Source: Ewingella sp. CoE-038-23
GTDB lineage: Bacteria > Pseudomonadota > Gammaproteobacteria > Enterobacterales > Enterobacteriaceae
Assembly (NCBI RefSeq): GCF_040419245.1
Contig: NZ_JAZHOH010000001.1
Location: 3,348,001 to 3,412,000 of the forward strand
Direction: 5' to 3'
Length of the DNA stretch: 64,000 nucleotides
Shown here: positions 24,647-34,834 of the stretch, one piece after another
Position numbering within the stretch: position 1 is the first letter of the stretch
Layout of the letters: each line of letters begins with the position of its first letter
Notes under the pieces: model-generated
Database searches by the model: none
The model's input: only the letters and a program-made list of their open reading frames with translations
Told to the model about the DNA's origin: nothing
Made by a program: the position numbers and the translations under genes

Positions 24647-24991
24647 TTATGCTTTTGGCAATGAGTCGAAGGCGTCCAGCACGTGGGCGGTGTAGGTCAG
24701 CGCCGCGCCGGTATTGAGGGAAATCGCCACGGCCAGCGCTTCGACAATCTCTTCGCGCGTCGCGCCGTGTTTGGCGGCGGCTTTAACGTGAACGGAGATA
24801 CAGCCGTCGCAGCGGGTGGTCACCGCCACCGCCACCGCAATCAGCTCATGGATTTTCGGGTCCAAATGGCCAGTCGCGGAAGCGCCCGCATCCATCTTGA
24901 CCAGCCCGCGCATAAATTCCGGCGTCAGCTTGGCGAACTCATTCACTTTCCCCAGCAGTTCATCGCGATGTTCATTCCAGTTCAGCAACAT
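24647..24991 (-). CDS. Carboxymuconolactone decarboxylase/AhpD-family protein
   Basis: This 114-residue protein has the AhpD motif CDGCISVH, a redox CxxC with the downstream His, in an all-helical fold (HELIAVAVAVTTRC; HGATREEIVEALAVAISLN). Family members act as alkylhydroperoxidase-like reductases or lactone decarboxylases. ATG 24991 follows AAGAAGAGA and is preferred over a TTG 18 bp upstream. It leads a minus-strand set with the cupin (51 bp gap), amine-oxidase pseudogene and SDR, divergent from nothing and downstream of a LysR gene on the same strand. Confidence 0.82.
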   Translation of the reverse strand: MLLNWNEHRDELLGKVNEFAKLTPEFMRGLVKMDAGASATGHLDPKIHELIAVAVAVTTRCDGCISVHVKAAAKHGATREEIVEALAVAISLNTGAALTYTAHVLDAFDSLPKA

Positions 24992-25177
24992 AGAAAATCT
25001 CTTCTTCAATCAGGCGACGTGACCCATCACGTCCCTTTCGTCGCAGGCATTATTGAAATGTTAAGAGTGTTAAACAAATGAGATAAACTTGCCTTATGGC
25101 AAAGAAAAACTATCTTGCTGAAAAAGCTGAAAGCAGAGGATAGCCAGCCGTGGCTTGGCTATTTTCTGAAGAGAGAG

Positions 25178-26104
25178 TTAGGCGGGGGTGTTTGAGCTTA
25201 GTGAGTGCTGATATTCCAGCATCCAGTCATGGAAAATCTGCACTTCGGGGCGACTCAGCGCATGCTCCGACCGCACCATGTAATAGGACCACGTCAGTGA
25301 CCATTTAAATGATGGGTAGAGCTGAATCAGCTGGCCGCTATCAATGGATTGCTGCACCAGCGCGCGGCGCACGATAGCCACGCCACGCCCGCCGAGCGCC
25401 GCCAGAATCACCGCCGAGGTAGAGTTGATATGCAGGCTATTCTGGCTTACATGGCCATAGCCGATGGTGTCCAGTACACCGCTCCACGACGGCATATTGG
25501 CGCCGGGATGCGGGGTGTCATCGTAGATAAGCTTCTGTTTATTCAGCCAATCGCAGTCGGCTTCTTGCCCAGCTTTTAAAATCAGCGGGCTGCACACCAC
25601 CACTGCCTCTTCATCCATGATCCAGGTCGCGTGCAGCCCCGGCCAGTTGCCCGGCCCGCAGCGAATGCCGATATCCGCCTCGCCGTGAGCCAAATCGATA
25701 TGCTTATCCGAGACGTCGAGGCGTAGGTCGATATCCTCATGGTGTTCGGCAAACAGGTTCAGGCGCGACATCAGCCAGTTCATCACCAGCACCTGCGACG
25801 CGGTAACCACAATCACCGAGCGCGCGCGGCGTCCGCGCAACTTCTTCAGGCCGCTTTCGAGCTTATCCAACCCGTCGGTGATCTCTTTCAGCGCGTCTTG
25901 CGCCTCAGCTACTACCATCAGCCGCTTTTTGCCAGAACGCGTACGAGTCAGCAGCGGATGCCCTACCCACTCCTCGAGCGAACGCACCAGCTGCCCAACC
26001 GCCGCGGGCGTCACGCCCAGCTCTTCCGCCGCCCCGGTAAAGCTGCCGTGTCGGGCCGCCGCTTCAAAGGCGTGTAGCCATTTAAGTCTATTTAAGGAGC
26101 GCAT
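25178..26104 (-). CDS. LysR-family transcriptional regulator (GcvA-like)
   Basis: A 308-residue regulator with the N-terminal winged HTH (residues 5-65: LKWLHAFEAAARHGSFTGAA, TPAAVGQLVRSLEEWVG) and a periplasmic-binding-type effector domain. The pattern AAVGQLVRSLE and the general layout are those of GcvA-type LysR proteins. It is divergent from the SDR gene at 26305 (200 bp shared upstream region) and lies upstream of the CMD-cupin-SDR set, either of which could be its target. Confidence 0.88.
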   Translation of the reverse strand: MRSLNRLKWLHAFEAAARHGSFTGAAEELGVTPAAVGQLVRSLEEWVGHPLLTRTRSGKKRLMVVAEAQDALKEITDGLDKLESGLKKLRGRRARSVIVVTASQVLVMNWLMSRLNLFAEHHEDIDLRLDVSDKHIDLAHGEADIGIRCGPGNWPGLHATWIMDEEAVVVCSPLILKAGQEADCDWLNKQKLIYDDTPHPGANMPSWSGVLDTIGYGHVSQNSLHINSTSAVILAALGGRGVAIVRRALVQQSIDSGQLIQLYPSFKWSLTWSYYMVRSEHALSRPEVQIFHDWMLEYQHSLSSNTPA

Positions 26105-26304
26105 CGCAAAATCACCTGCTGATTAGTTATGCCTTCATCCTAGCCCAGAAAACGGCTAACGACATAGATTTTCTTTGTCATCAGGCAATATCTTCTGATT
26201 CGTCAGCCTGCTCGCCCCGTGGCAATCTGGGTTCATCGCCGGGCAGCTGAATCTGACAGATGCCTTGTTAATAACTGATTGATAAATAGGAATTCGAGGT
26301 CAAT

Positions 26305-27081
26305 ATGTCAGCATCATTTGCAGGTAAAAAACTATTAGTCGTCGGCGGCACCAGCGGCATGGGTCTGGAAACGGCGCGCATTGTGTTAGAAAACGGCGGC
26401 AGCGTGGTGCTGGTGGGCAATCGTCAGGCCAAAGCAGAAGAAGCGCGCCAAGCCCTGTCATCCCTTGGTCCGGTATCCATTATCGTCGCCGATCTAATGA
26501 AAGAAGCCGGTATGAAGGACGTGATGGCGGAAATTAACCGCGACCATCGCGATATCAGCCTGTTAGTCAACGCCGCTGGCGTGTTCTTCCCGAAAGCCTT
26601 CGTCGAAAACGAAGAAGCCGACTATGACATGTATATGAACATCAACCGTGCGACCTTCTTCATCACTCGCGACGTGGCAAGAAACATGGTGGCAGCGGGC
26701 ATCAAAGGCTCAATTGTGAACATCGGCTCCATGTGGGCGCAGCAGGCCATCGGCGCGACGCCATCCTCGGCCTATTCCATGGCAAAAGCGGGCCTGCACG
26801 CCCTGACCAAAAATCTGGCACTGGAGCTGGGTCAGAGCGGCATCCGCGTGAATGCCGTTTCGCCAGCCGTGGTTCACACGCCGATCTATGAAGGCTTTAT
26901 TCCGAAAGAGGACGTGGGCGGCGTAATGAACAGCTTCGACAGCTTCCACCCAATCGGCCGCGTCGGTACGCCGCGCGATATCGCCGACACCGTGGCTTTC
27001 TTGCTGTCTGATAAAACGACGTGGGTCACCGGCGCCATCTGGGACATCGACGGTGGCGTTATGGCGGGACGTAACGCTTAA
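26305..27081 (+). CDS. SDR-family oxidoreductase
   Basis: A 258-residue classical short-chain dehydrogenase with [12 protein letters not shown] (residues 12-23), NAAGVFFPK, Ser in NIGSMWAQQ and an intact YSMAK catalytic pair, ending [16 protein letters not shown]. The substrate is unknown. It is divergent from the LysR gene and probably its target. AGGAATTCGAGG upstream supplies a ribosome site. A bidirectional terminator separates it from convergent gsk. Confidence 0.87.
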   Translation: MSASFAGKKLLVVGGTSGMGLETARIVLENGGSVVLVGNRQAKAEEARQALSSLGPVSIIVADLMKEAGMKDVMAEINRDHRDISLLVNAAGVFFPKAFVENEEADYDMYMNINRATFFITRDVARNMVAAGIKGSIVNIGSMWAQQAIGATPSSAYSMAKAGLHALTKNLALELGQSGIRVNAVSPAVVHTPIYEGFIPKEDVGGVMNSFDSFHPIGRVGTPRDIADTVAFLLSDKTTWVTGAIWDIDGGVMAGRNA

Positions 27082-27092
27082 GGTTTAAAAGC

Positions 27093-27119
27093 AAAAACGC
27101 GGCGAGCGCCGCGTTTTTT
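27093..27119. terminator. Bidirectional intrinsic terminator between SDR gene and gsk
   Basis: CGCGGC (27098-27103), loop GAGC, GCCGCG (27108-27113), flanked by A5 and T6. Confidence 0.9.
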
Positions 27120-27142
27120 GTGTGCTTATTGACGCCCTAGCA

Positions 27143-28462
27143 TCAACGCTCCCAGTACGACTCCTCGAGGCTATCTTCGCGCTCCGGCAGGCCACGCGTC
27201 AGGCGCGGGGAGTGCTGGTTGAGGACCTGATAGCTTACGCGGTTGGCGTATTTACAGACCTGAGACAGTGAGGAGTAGGTCAGATAGTCGCGGGCGTGCT
27301 TGCTGGAGTTTGGCACGCTGGTGCGGTGGAAGCCGTTGGCGGCGATGTCGTGCAGCAGGGCAGACAGCGCGCCGTCTCCAGCACCGTTGGTGTTCATGAT
27401 CTTCTCCGGCCCGCCCATGTATGGCGCGATGTGGGAGTAAATTTTCAGCGGGTTCTGGCAGCTGTCGCGGCGCATGGCGCGGCTGAATTCATACTGGTTG
27501 AACTCGGCAATCGCCCCCGGCAACAGCGGGTGATTCGTCGCGCGCTTGTACTCTTCTTCGGTGTAACTGGCCATAAACAGGCCGTTCGGACCGGCCGTGC
27601 AGAGCACCAGATCCACCCACTCCAGCGCCTTATCGGCCGCCATCAGCGGGTCTTTCAAGCCCGTTAGTGCAAAACCTTCATCTTCGTTCATCGCCAAAAT
27701 AGAGACATTTTCAGCGATGAAGTCGCGCCACGCCTGCGGGTTCTCAGCAATCACAAACTGGGTACCCAAGGTCAGCACCACTGGCACCTGATACTTCTTG
27801 GCATAAGCGATAGCCTGCATCGTGGCTTCTGGCATAGGTTCGCCTTCGCTACTGCGCAGCAGGTAGGAAGTCAGCACCAGCGCCGAAGCCCCGGCAATCA
27901 CGTCCTCCGGCACGCTTTCCTGACGCAAATTGTTCATATGCCCAGGGCTAATCGCAAAGGTACGCTCGCCGCTGTCGCTGATCAGGGTAAAGCAGCGGCC
28001 AATGGCGCCATCCACACCTTGCAGGTAGTTCAGATCCACGCGGCTCGAGGTGTTGCACAGGTAGCGATAGGCGTAGCTGCCAATCTGCACGTGGCTGCAC
28101 ATCACGCCGAGCAGCACAGAGCGGTCATCGGCCAGCACCGAGTAGTTGTGCAAAGTGTTGCCGATGGTGCCACCGGCAAACTGATGGGTGATCAGCGCCT
28201 GACTCATTAATTCCTGATACAACGCCTCGGCGGTCGCATCGTCGATAACGCTGGACTCGCCGGCCTTCAGGCCATAACGAGCAACGAAGTCTTCGTCTAC
28301 ACGCGCTTCAATATCTACCATCGTCTGATCGATACCGACGATATAAGAAGCCCCTACTTCGCTGTCAGGCATCATGCTCTGCAACATTGAATCACGCAGT
28401 AAAGGATCGCGCGCGCTGACAGGGAAATAGTGTTTAGACTTACGTTTACCAGGAAATTTCAT
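27143..28462 (-). CDS. gsk: Inosine-guanosine kinase
   Basis: Gsk phosphorylates inosine and guanosine in purine salvage. The 439-residue product (434 in E. coli) starts MKFPGKRKSKHYFPVSARDP like E. coli and has the PfkB/ribokinase signature NTNGAGDGALSALLHD with the catalytic Asp near the C-terminus, plus GGTIGNTLHNYS in the substrate region. It starts 26 bp after hemH on the same strand, so the two are likely cotranscribed; aes, which separates them in E. coli, is absent. Confidence 0.97.
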   Translation of the reverse strand: MKFPGKRKSKHYFPVSARDPLLRDSMLQSMMPDSEVGASYIVGIDQTMVDIEARVDEDFVARYGLKAGESSVIDDATAEALYQELMSQALITHQFAGGTIGNTLHNYSVLADDRSVLLGVMCSHVQIGSYAYRYLCNTSSRVDLNYLQGVDGAIGRCFTLISDSGERTFAISPGHMNNLRQESVPEDVIAGASALVLTSYLLRSSEGEPMPEATMQAIAYAKKYQVPVVLTLGTQFVIAENPQAWRDFIAENVSILAMNEDEGFALTGLKDPLMAADKALEWVDLVLCTAGPNGLFMASYTEEEYKRATNHPLLPGAIAEFNQYEFSRAMRRDSCQNPLKIYSHIAPYMGGPEKIMNTNGAGDGALSALLHDIAANGFHRTSVPNSSKHARDYLTYSSLSQVCKYANRVSYQVLNQHSPRLTRGLPEREDSLEESYWER

Positions 28463-28488
28463 TGATGCTCTCTGTGGATCAAAAAACG

Positions 28489-29451
28489 TTAAAAATGTTG
28501 AGTCACTAACTGCTGAAGCAGATCGATATGCTCAGGCTGATCGTTAAGGGCGTCAATATAATGGAATTGCTCGCCGCCTGCGTGCATAAAGATCTCACGG
28601 TTCTCTTCTTTAATCTCTTCCAGCGTCTCCAGACAGTCTGCCGCAAAGCCTGGACACATGATCTGAATGTTCTTCACGCCCTGCGCCGGCAAGCCTTTCA
28701 GCGTCTCGTCGGTATAAGGCGTCAGCCATGGTTCACGGCCAAAGCGCGACTGGAAGGTCAGCATGATTTTTCCCGTCGGCAGGCCCAGTGCCTGAATCAG
28801 CGCCTGAGTGGTGTCGCGGCAACGCTGTTCATAATCGTCGCCCAAGGCCACAAAGCGCTTCGGAATACCGTGGAAGGAGAGCATCAGGCGATCCGGCTCG
28901 CCGTGCTCGGCGAAGGAGCGCAAAACGGTGGTTTTCAGCGCGGAAATATAGGCCGGATGCTCGGCGTAGTCGCGAATAAAGCTCAGTGACGGCAGGCGGC
29001 GCTTCTCTTTTAACACGCGCGCTACGCCGTCAAATACCGCGGCGCTGGTGGAGCAGGAGTATTGCGGGTAAAGCGGCAGAACCACCATTTTGGTGACGCC
29101 CTGCTCCAGCAGTTTGTCGATGGCATCTTCCATGCTTGGCTTGCCATAGCTCATTGCCAGTTCTACCGGAGTGCCCGGCAGGCGCTCGGCCAGTGCCTTT
29201 TGTTGGCGGCGGCTAAACACCATCAGCGGCGAGCCCTCTTCCATCCACACGCCTTTATACAGTTTGGAGACGCGCGGAGATCGCAGAGGCAGGATCACGC
29301 CGTAAAGGATCGGCAGCCAAATCAAACGATTAGTATCAACAACCCGTGGATCACCTAAAAACTCAGCCAGATACTTTTTTACGGCCTGCGGCGTTGGTGC
29401 TTCGGGCGTACCGAGATTGACCAGTAACACACCGAATTTCGTCTGCATCAT
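28489..29451 (-). CDS. hemH: Ferrochelatase
   Basis: HemH inserts Fe(II) into protoporphyrin IX at the inner membrane, the last step of protohaem synthesis. The 320-residue protein has [11 protein letters not shown] at the start, the catalytic His in [10 protein letters not shown] and the Glu-bearing [15 protein letters not shown]. The length equals E. coli HemH. Two adjacent ATGs (29451 and 29448) are both compatible with the AGGAA ribosome site; the first is kept because it aligns with the E. coli start. No Fe-S Cys cluster is present at the C-terminus. Confidence 0.97.
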   Translation of the reverse strand: MMQTKFGVLLVNLGTPEAPTPQAVKKYLAEFLGDPRVVDTNRLIWLPILYGVILPLRSPRVSKLYKGVWMEEGSPLMVFSRRQQKALAERLPGTPVELAMSYGKPSMEDAIDKLLEQGVTKMVVLPLYPQYSCSTSAAVFDGVARVLKEKRRLPSLSFIRDYAEHPAYISALKTTVLRSFAEHGEPDRLMLSFHGIPKRFVALGDDYEQRCRDTTQALIQALGLPTGKIMLTFQSRFGREPWLTPYTDETLKGLPAQGVKNIQIMCPGFAADCLETLEEIKEENREIFMHAGGEQFHYIDALNDQPEHIDLLQQLVTQHF

Positions 29452-29631
29452 GCTGAATTTCCTAAATTATTACGGCTCTTGAGCCTGGGTGACTGGAAGC
29501 CAAAAATGCGGGCTTCGACTTAACTTTGCACATTGTAACCAAAAAGACGGGGAGCGGAACCGATAACAGCTAATGGCAGAAGTAATCAATACCATTCATT
29601 TGATGAATAAAAGTGCGGGAAGCAGAAATAA

Positions 29632-29660
29632 CAAAAGCGACCGGAGTCGCTTTTGTTGCT
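29632..29660 (-). terminator. Intrinsic terminator of adk
   Basis: CAAAAGCGAC (29632-29641), loop CGGA, GTCGCTTTTG (29646-29655): a perfect 10 bp stem 23 bp after the adk stop. The U tract on the minus strand is the stem's own T4 run. Confidence 0.85.
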
Positions 29661-29682
29661 TCTATTATTTACGACAACGACA

Positions 29683-30402
<720 letters not shown>

Positions 30403-30430
30403 TCAAGGAACAGGCTGCGCGCAATCAAGG

Positions 30431-31315
30431 TTAAGCCAGCGCCTCCTGGCGTTTAATTCGCAAGGTCTGGGAGATAACGGCCAGCACAATAATGCACCCA
30501 CCAACAACGGCTTGCAGCGTTGGGGCCTCATTAAGAAACAGGAAAATCCACAGCGGCGCGAGGGCGGTTTCGAGCAGTAAAAATAGTCCGGCGTTAACCG
30601 GAGAAACAAAGCGCGTGGAGAGAGAAATCAGCCCCATCGCCAGCGGCATAATCACCGCGCCTTCGACGAACAGCCACAGCCACTGCGAACCGCTGAGCAG
30701 CGGAACAGCGTGCAGCACGCCACCGCCAGTGAAGCCCACCACGCAAACCGAGGCCAGCACGCCGCCGATTGAAGGCAAGCCCACGGTGCCGTTTTCCACT
30801 TTTGAAGCAAAGATAAAGGCTAGCGCCATAGACACTGCCGTCGCCAGCGCGAAGTAGTTGGCCAGCGGGTCATAGCCCGTCGCGCGACCGGTCATCACGA
30901 TAGCTACGCCGAGCATGCCCGCGATGGCGGCCATCAGCAGCGATTTATCGATTTTGGTGCCAAAGAACAGGCGCGAAATGATCGCGGAAACAAACGGCGT
31001 CGAGGAGATGATCACCAGCACGGTGGCGATGCTGCCGCGATTTAACGCATTAACGAAGCAGGCCGACGCGATACAGAAAAACAGCGTCGACAACGCGTTT
31101 TGACGGGTGATCCACGGCATGCCGAGCACCGAGCGGCTCTTCGGCCACAGCAGGTAAACCAGCACCACCAGCCCCCACATAAACAGGCCGCGCAGCATCA
31201 CAATCATCCATGAGTTATCGATACTCATGAGTCGGATAAACACGGAATCGGTACTCAGAATTATGCCGCCGAGAATACCGATCAGGTTGCCGTTAACTGG
31301 GGTAGATTTACTCAT
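30431..31315 (-). CDS. EamA/DMT-family transporter (putative exporter)
   Basis: A 294-residue inner-membrane protein with ten predicted TM helices in two EamA halves (e.g. NLIGILGGIILSTDSVFIRL, and the second half GGVLASVCVVGFTGGGVLHA). Members usually export small metabolites. ATG 31315 follows GGAG by 7 bases and overlaps the stop of the preceding gene as ATGA. It is the last gene of a four-gene overlapping operon, so the cargo may be the operon's product. The substrate is unknown. Confidence 0.85.
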   Translation of the reverse strand: MSKSTPVNGNLIGILGGIILSTDSVFIRLMSIDNSWMIVMLRGLFMWGLVVLVYLLWPKSRSVLGMPWITRQNALSTLFFCIASACFVNALNRGSIATVLVIISSTPFVSAIISRLFFGTKIDKSLLMAAIAGMLGVAIVMTGRATGYDPLANYFALATAVSMALAFIFASKVENGTVGLPSIGGVLASVCVVGFTGGGVLHAVPLLSGSQWLWLFVEGAVIMPLAMGLISLSTRFVSPVNAGLFLLLETALAPLWIFLFLNEAPTLQAVVGGCIIVLAVISQTLRIKRQEALA

Positions 31316-32193
31316 TTTTGACTCCAAAGTCGGGCTAAATCGTCGATAACACTGCCAGTGCTATCCACTTGCTGAAAGCGATTGCCCCGCGCCCAGCGGG
31401 AAATACGCAAAGTTTGGGTATGCTCGAAATAGCTGCCATTGATCTGTTTGACCTTACGCAGCTGGTCTTCAGACAGCGTCGCCACGGGGAAGCAGGCGAA
31501 AGGCAGGCCAGACGCGCTGAGCGAGGTCAGGCGTAGGCCGTTAGCCAGCGGCAGGTCGATTTTCTCGACGCTGGCCACGTTGTAAGGCTGCCAATCCGGG
31601 GCCTCCATCGCGGCAATCGCCTCCTGCAATGGCCGCTGAGAGACGGTTGATCCTTCGTACAGGCGCAGTTCGCTGCGGAACAAACAGCTGTAGTGCTCAG
31701 GGCGCACGGCAATCAGCGTCAGACCCACGGCCACCGACGCGTGTTTATGCAGCGGCGCGAGGAAAATCGAGCTGTTATTCACCAACTCATCATGCAGACC
31801 GGTGGCGAAACTATGCGAACCGTCGACCACGGTTTTATGATTCAAACCATCAAGATCGTTAATGGCCCCGGTATAAGGGTTAACGTGCGTGACCATGTTG
31901 ACGCCGCTGTTTTGCCCCGGCGCGTCAATCGGCGCGGGTTTGGAGAACAGCAGTTCAATCGGCTGATAGTGGCGATGGGCGGCCAGATTCAGCGACATAT
32001 TATGTTTATGCAGCAAGTGGGAGAGCATGGCTAAGCCCACACGCACCGACTGCACCAGAAAAATGTCATAATCGCCAAGACGATAGACCGTCGTCAGCTT
32101 GTCGCGCAGCACTTCCCGCAGCCGGTTTACTTCCCTGTAATAGTGATCACCGTGCTGTTGCTGCAAGGCGGGAGAGAGAGATGAAGGGTCCAT
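31312..32193 (-). CDS. PLP-dependent aminotransferase-fold protein of unknown function (class V-like)
   Basis: I do not recognise a characterised orthologue of this 293-residue protein. The segment TVVDGSHSFATGLHDE resembles the Asp-containing strand of fold-type I class V enzymes, and IFLAPLHKHASVAVGLTLI resembles the SxHKxxxxP/G segment that holds the PLP Lys, so PLP binding is plausible. It is short for a full aminotransferase (usually about 380-400 residues), lacking part of the C-terminal domain. I believe databases place similar proteins in a domain of unknown function. It overlaps the Nudix gene stop by one base and the transporter start by four. Confidence 0.6.
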   Translation of the reverse strand: MDPSSLSPALQQQHGDHYYREVNRLREVLRDKLTTVYRLGDYDIFLVQSVRVGLAMLSHLLHKHNMSLNLAAHRHYQPIELLFSKPAPIDAPGQNSGVNMVTHVNPYTGAINDLDGLNHKTVVDGSHSFATGLHDELVNNSSIFLAPLHKHASVAVGLTLIAVRPEHYSCLFRSELRLYEGSTVSQRPLQEAIAAMEAPDWQPYNVASVEKIDLPLANGLRLTSLSASGLPFACFPVATLSEDQLRKVKQINGSYFEHTQTLRISRWARGNRFQQVDSTGSVIDDLARLWSQK

Positions 32194-32591
32194 CAGTCGA
32201 TCAACTCACGCTGGTACAGTAACGGCAGGACGTTGTCGCGAAACACGGATCCCACTCCCACTTCGCAAGGCGGCTTGCGGTAATTCACCCAGGCGATTTC
32301 AGCGATCTCCGCGCTGGCGACGGGCTGCCCCACCACTTCCACCTGATAAACATGATTTTCAATCGCCACTTTTTCGAACTCCGCCACGCCGTGGAATAAG
32401 CCCAGTGGCGTGATTTTGGCTGTATCAACGTTAAGTTCTTCTTTTAACTCACGACGCAAACAGCTGATGTGGTCTTCTCCGGTCAGCGGCTTACCGCCGG
32501 GAGAGATAAAGATGTCAGTTCCGCGCTTGCGCGTTAGTAATAACGCGCGGTCACGGATGATCACTGCCGAACATTTGACGATAGTTTTCAT
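32193..32591 (-). CDS. Nudix hydrolase
   Basis: A 132-residue protein with a complete Nudix box: GKPLTGEDHISCLRRELKEE fits Gx5Ex7REUxEExGU except for the final Gly (Asn-Val here). The start at 32591 (MKTIVKCSAVI) has AAGGA 7 bases upstream; an ATG at 32606 overlapping the previous stop lacks a ribosome site. It would hydrolyse a nucleoside diphosphate-linked compound or diphosphate-activated intermediate. It is the second gene of the accessory operon after the PP-loop enzyme. Confidence 0.87.
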   Translation of the reverse strand: MKTIVKCSAVIIRDRALLLTRKRGTDIFISPGGKPLTGEDHISCLRRELKEELNVDTAKITPLGLFHGVAEFEKVAIENHVYQVEVVGQPVASAEIAEIAWVNYRKPPCEVGVGSVFRDNVLPLLYQRELID

Positions 32592-32605
32592 CGGGTTGTC
32601 CTTCA

Positions 32606-33343
32606 TTACGCCGCAGCGTGAGTCGCCGTTTTTAACCCCAGACTCAGGGTTTCACCGGAGAGGAATTTAATGATGTTGCGCGCCAGCGGCGTTTTCTCAT
32701 TCAGATAAGCCAGAATGGTTTCGTCATTCGGCGTCGAGAAGCTGTCACCGAAAATACTCACCCCTTCCAGCGATTTAGTGGAAATACCTAATTGCAGCAG
32801 GCGATATTTCACGTCGTCAGAAGATTGAGCGAATTCATAAATTGGCGAGTGGTATTGAATGTCGTATTCATTCATCAGGTTGACCAAGAACTCTTTGGCA
32901 ACCAGACGCTGCTCGGGGAATTCTTGCTGGTAGTGGGTAATACCGTCGTTAATCACGCTAATATCGTTGCGGCGGCAGAAATCCACTAAATGGGCGTGAA
33001 TCGCTAATTTCTCGCCGAGTAACACCAGATTTTTACGATGACGCAAAATATCGCTTTCGATATTTTCAATGGCGATGGAGCGGAAAGTCCCGCTGATATC
33101 CTCGACGGTGTGTTCCACCACTAAATCGCCAAAGCGATTACGCAGTTCGTCTACACGGTGGGCGAGAATGCCGCGGTGCAGGGAGCAACCGCTGTTGGCA
33201 GAGTAAAGATGCACAGGAATACCCTGTAACATTAAATAACATGCGGCCAGCGTGCTATCGCGGCCACCTGTGAACATAACTAACTGCGTTCGTGGAGTCG
33301 TATTTGCTGTGGAAGTCGTTGTACCAGAAAGTGAGTTGTTCAT
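32606..33343 (-). CDS. PP-loop (N-type) ATP pyrophosphatase-superfamily protein
   Basis: A 245-residue protein whose motif [13 protein letters not shown] (around residue 24) is the PP-loop SGGxDS that binds ATP for adenylation of a carboxylate, amide or nucleobase carbonyl. [16 protein letters not shown] and [14 protein letters not shown] resemble the later QueC/ThiI-type strands. It lacks the C-terminal zinc CxxC cluster of QueC. ATG 33343 has AAGG six bases upstream; an ATG at 33349 is too close to it. It is first in the operon and divergent from the IS1-split LysR gene across 198 bp. It could activate a substrate for amide or thio group formation; the substrate is unknown. Confidence 0.75.
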   Translation of the reverse strand: MNNSLSGTTTSTANTTPRTQLVMFTGGRDSTLAACYLMLQGIPVHLYSANSGCSLHRGILAHRVDELRNRFGDLVVEHTVEDISGTFRSIAIENIESDILRHRKNLVLLGEKLAIHAHLVDFCRRNDISVINDGITHYQQEFPEQRLVAKEFLVNLMNEYDIQYHSPIYEFAQSSDDVKYRLLQLGISTKSLEGVSIFGDSFSTPNDETILAYLNEKTPLARNIIKFLSGETLSLGLKTATHAAA

Positions 33344-33541
33344 AGTCATCCTTATTTTTTATACAGACTTAACCAGCGCGCAAGGCGCAGACTGGCGCAC
33401 TTACTGAATTATCTTCAGTAGAATTACAGCGCCTGTTAGAGAGATGTGCTTCGGAACGAGGTTGAGACTAATGGGTTTTTTCGGCACAAGAAAATGATAT
33501 AAACAGACAGTTGAGTTGAATTTTTCTAACAAGGTGTTGAT
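33344..33541. promoter_or_regulatory. Divergent control region of accessory operon and LysR gene
   Basis: This 198 bp spacer carries both promoters. AACAAGG precedes the LysR ATG. LysR proteins usually bind such shared regions, but I could not single out a convincing T-N11-A box among several AT-rich candidates. Confidence 0.45.
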
Positions 33542-34050
33542 ATGGCAAACCTGCCTTCCCTGCGCGCCCTGCACTATTTCAAGCAGGCTGCGACCTTTGA
33601 AAGCTTCAGTCTGGCGGCGGAATCGCTGAACGTGACTCACAGCGCGGTGAGTCATCAAATTAAGAATTTAGAGGGCTGGCTGGGCACGCCGTTATTTAAA
33701 CGCGCGGCGGGCCGGGTCTATTTAACCCGCGACGGTGAGAAATTAAAAAAATGCTGCGATCAGGTATTTGTCGAAATAGAAAATACCTGCCGTGACATTA
33801 AAGCCCGGCAGGAAAATAATTTAATTATCTCCTGCGCGCCAAGTTTTTTAGCCCAGTGGCTTATTCCGCGGATTAGCCGCTTTTCGGAACGTCATGAAAA
33901 TATTGTCCTGACTTTCCAAACGCATACCGATGTTCAGCAAGTCCATGAACAGCGAACAGATATTCTAATTAAGAGTAATGAGAACCAGCTGACCAGCGAT
34001 ATTGAATCAACGCTGATCACCGTCGATTATATCGGCCCGGTCTGTTCGCC

Positions 34051-34058
34051 GAATTTCC
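34051..34058. repeat. IS1 target-site duplication, left copy
   Basis: GAATTTCC directly precedes the IS1 end and is repeated after it at 34827-34834. Because the next base is G on both sides, a 9 bp duplication (GAATTTCCG, the usual IS1 size) is equally compatible. Confidence 0.9.
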
Positions 34059-34113
34059 GGTGATGCTGCCAACTTACTGATTTAGTGTATGATGGTGTTT
34101 TTGAGGTGCTCCA

Positions 34114-34389
34114 GTGGCTTCTGTTTCTATCAGCTGTCCCTCCTGTTCAGCTACTGACGGGGTGGTGCGTAACGGCAAAAGCACCGCCGGACATCAGCGC
34201 TATCTCTGCTCTCACTGCCGTAAAACATGGCAACTGCAGTTCACTTACACCGCTTCTCAACCCGGCACGCACCAGAAAATCATTGATATGGCCATGAATG
34301 GCGTTGGATGCCGGGCAACTGCCCGCATTATGGGCGTTGGCCTCAACACGATTTTACGTCACTTAAAAAACTCAGGCCGCAGTCGGTAA
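34114..34389 (+). CDS. insA: IS1 InsA protein
   Basis: InsA (91 residues, GTG start at IS1 position 56) is a zinc-finger/HTH DNA-binding protein that represses IS1 transposition. [10 protein letters not shown] and CSHCRKTW are its zinc-binding pairs. A -1 frameshift at A6C near its end yields the InsAB' transposase. Confidence 0.97.
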
Positions 34390-34811
34390 CCTCGCGCATA
34401 CAGCCGGGCAGTGACGTCATCGTCTGCGCGGAAATGGACGAACAGTGGGGCTATGTCGGGGCTAAATCGCGCCAGCGCTGGCTGTTTTACGCGTATGACA
34501 GGCTCCGGAAGACGGTTGTTGCGCACGTATTCGGTGAACGCACTATGGCGACGCTGGGGCGTCTTATGAGCCTGCTGTCACCCTTTGACGTGGTGATATG
34601 GATGACGGATGGCTGGCCGCTGTATGAATCCCGCCTGAAGGGAAAGCTGCACGTAATCAGCAAGCGATATACGCAGCGAATTGAGCGGCATAACCTGAAT
34701 CTGAGGCAGCACCTGGCACGGCTGGGACGGAAGTCGCTGTCGTTCTCAAAATCGGTGGAGCTGCATGACAAAGTCATCGGGCATTATCTGAACATAAAAC
34801 ACTATCAATAA
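34308..34811 (+). CDS. insB: IS1 InsB frame (transposase catalytic part, made as InsAB' fusion)
   Basis: The 167-residue frame carries the DDE-type catalytic domain ([33 protein letters not shown], HGERxx-type region and the final [16 protein letters not shown]). It is expressed mainly by -1 frameshifting from insA at 34365-34371. No stop or frameshift damages it. Confidence 0.97.
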
Positions 34812-34826
34812 GTTGGAGTCATTACC

Positions 34827-34834
34827 GAATTTCC
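34827..34834. repeat. IS1 target-site duplication, right copy
   Basis: GAATTTCC directly follows the IS1 right end; it is the partner of 34051-34058. Confidence 0.9.

Larger units (their letters stand above)
34059..34826 (+). mobile_element. IS1 insertion sequence, complete (768 bp)
   Basis: The element starts GGTGATGCTGCCAACTTACT and ends GGAGTCATTACC, the two IS1 termini, and is 768 bp long, the canonical size. It contains insA, the A6C slippery run (34365-34371) and insB without damage, so it is probably active. It looks nearly identical to E. coli IS1 copies, in contrast to the diverged host genes, indicating recent arrival. Confidence 0.98.

Noticed and set aside
33401..33658. Minus-strand 85-codon frame between the PP-loop gene and the LysR gene
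   Set aside because: It overlaps the LysR HTH codons in antisense and has no ribosome site or homology.
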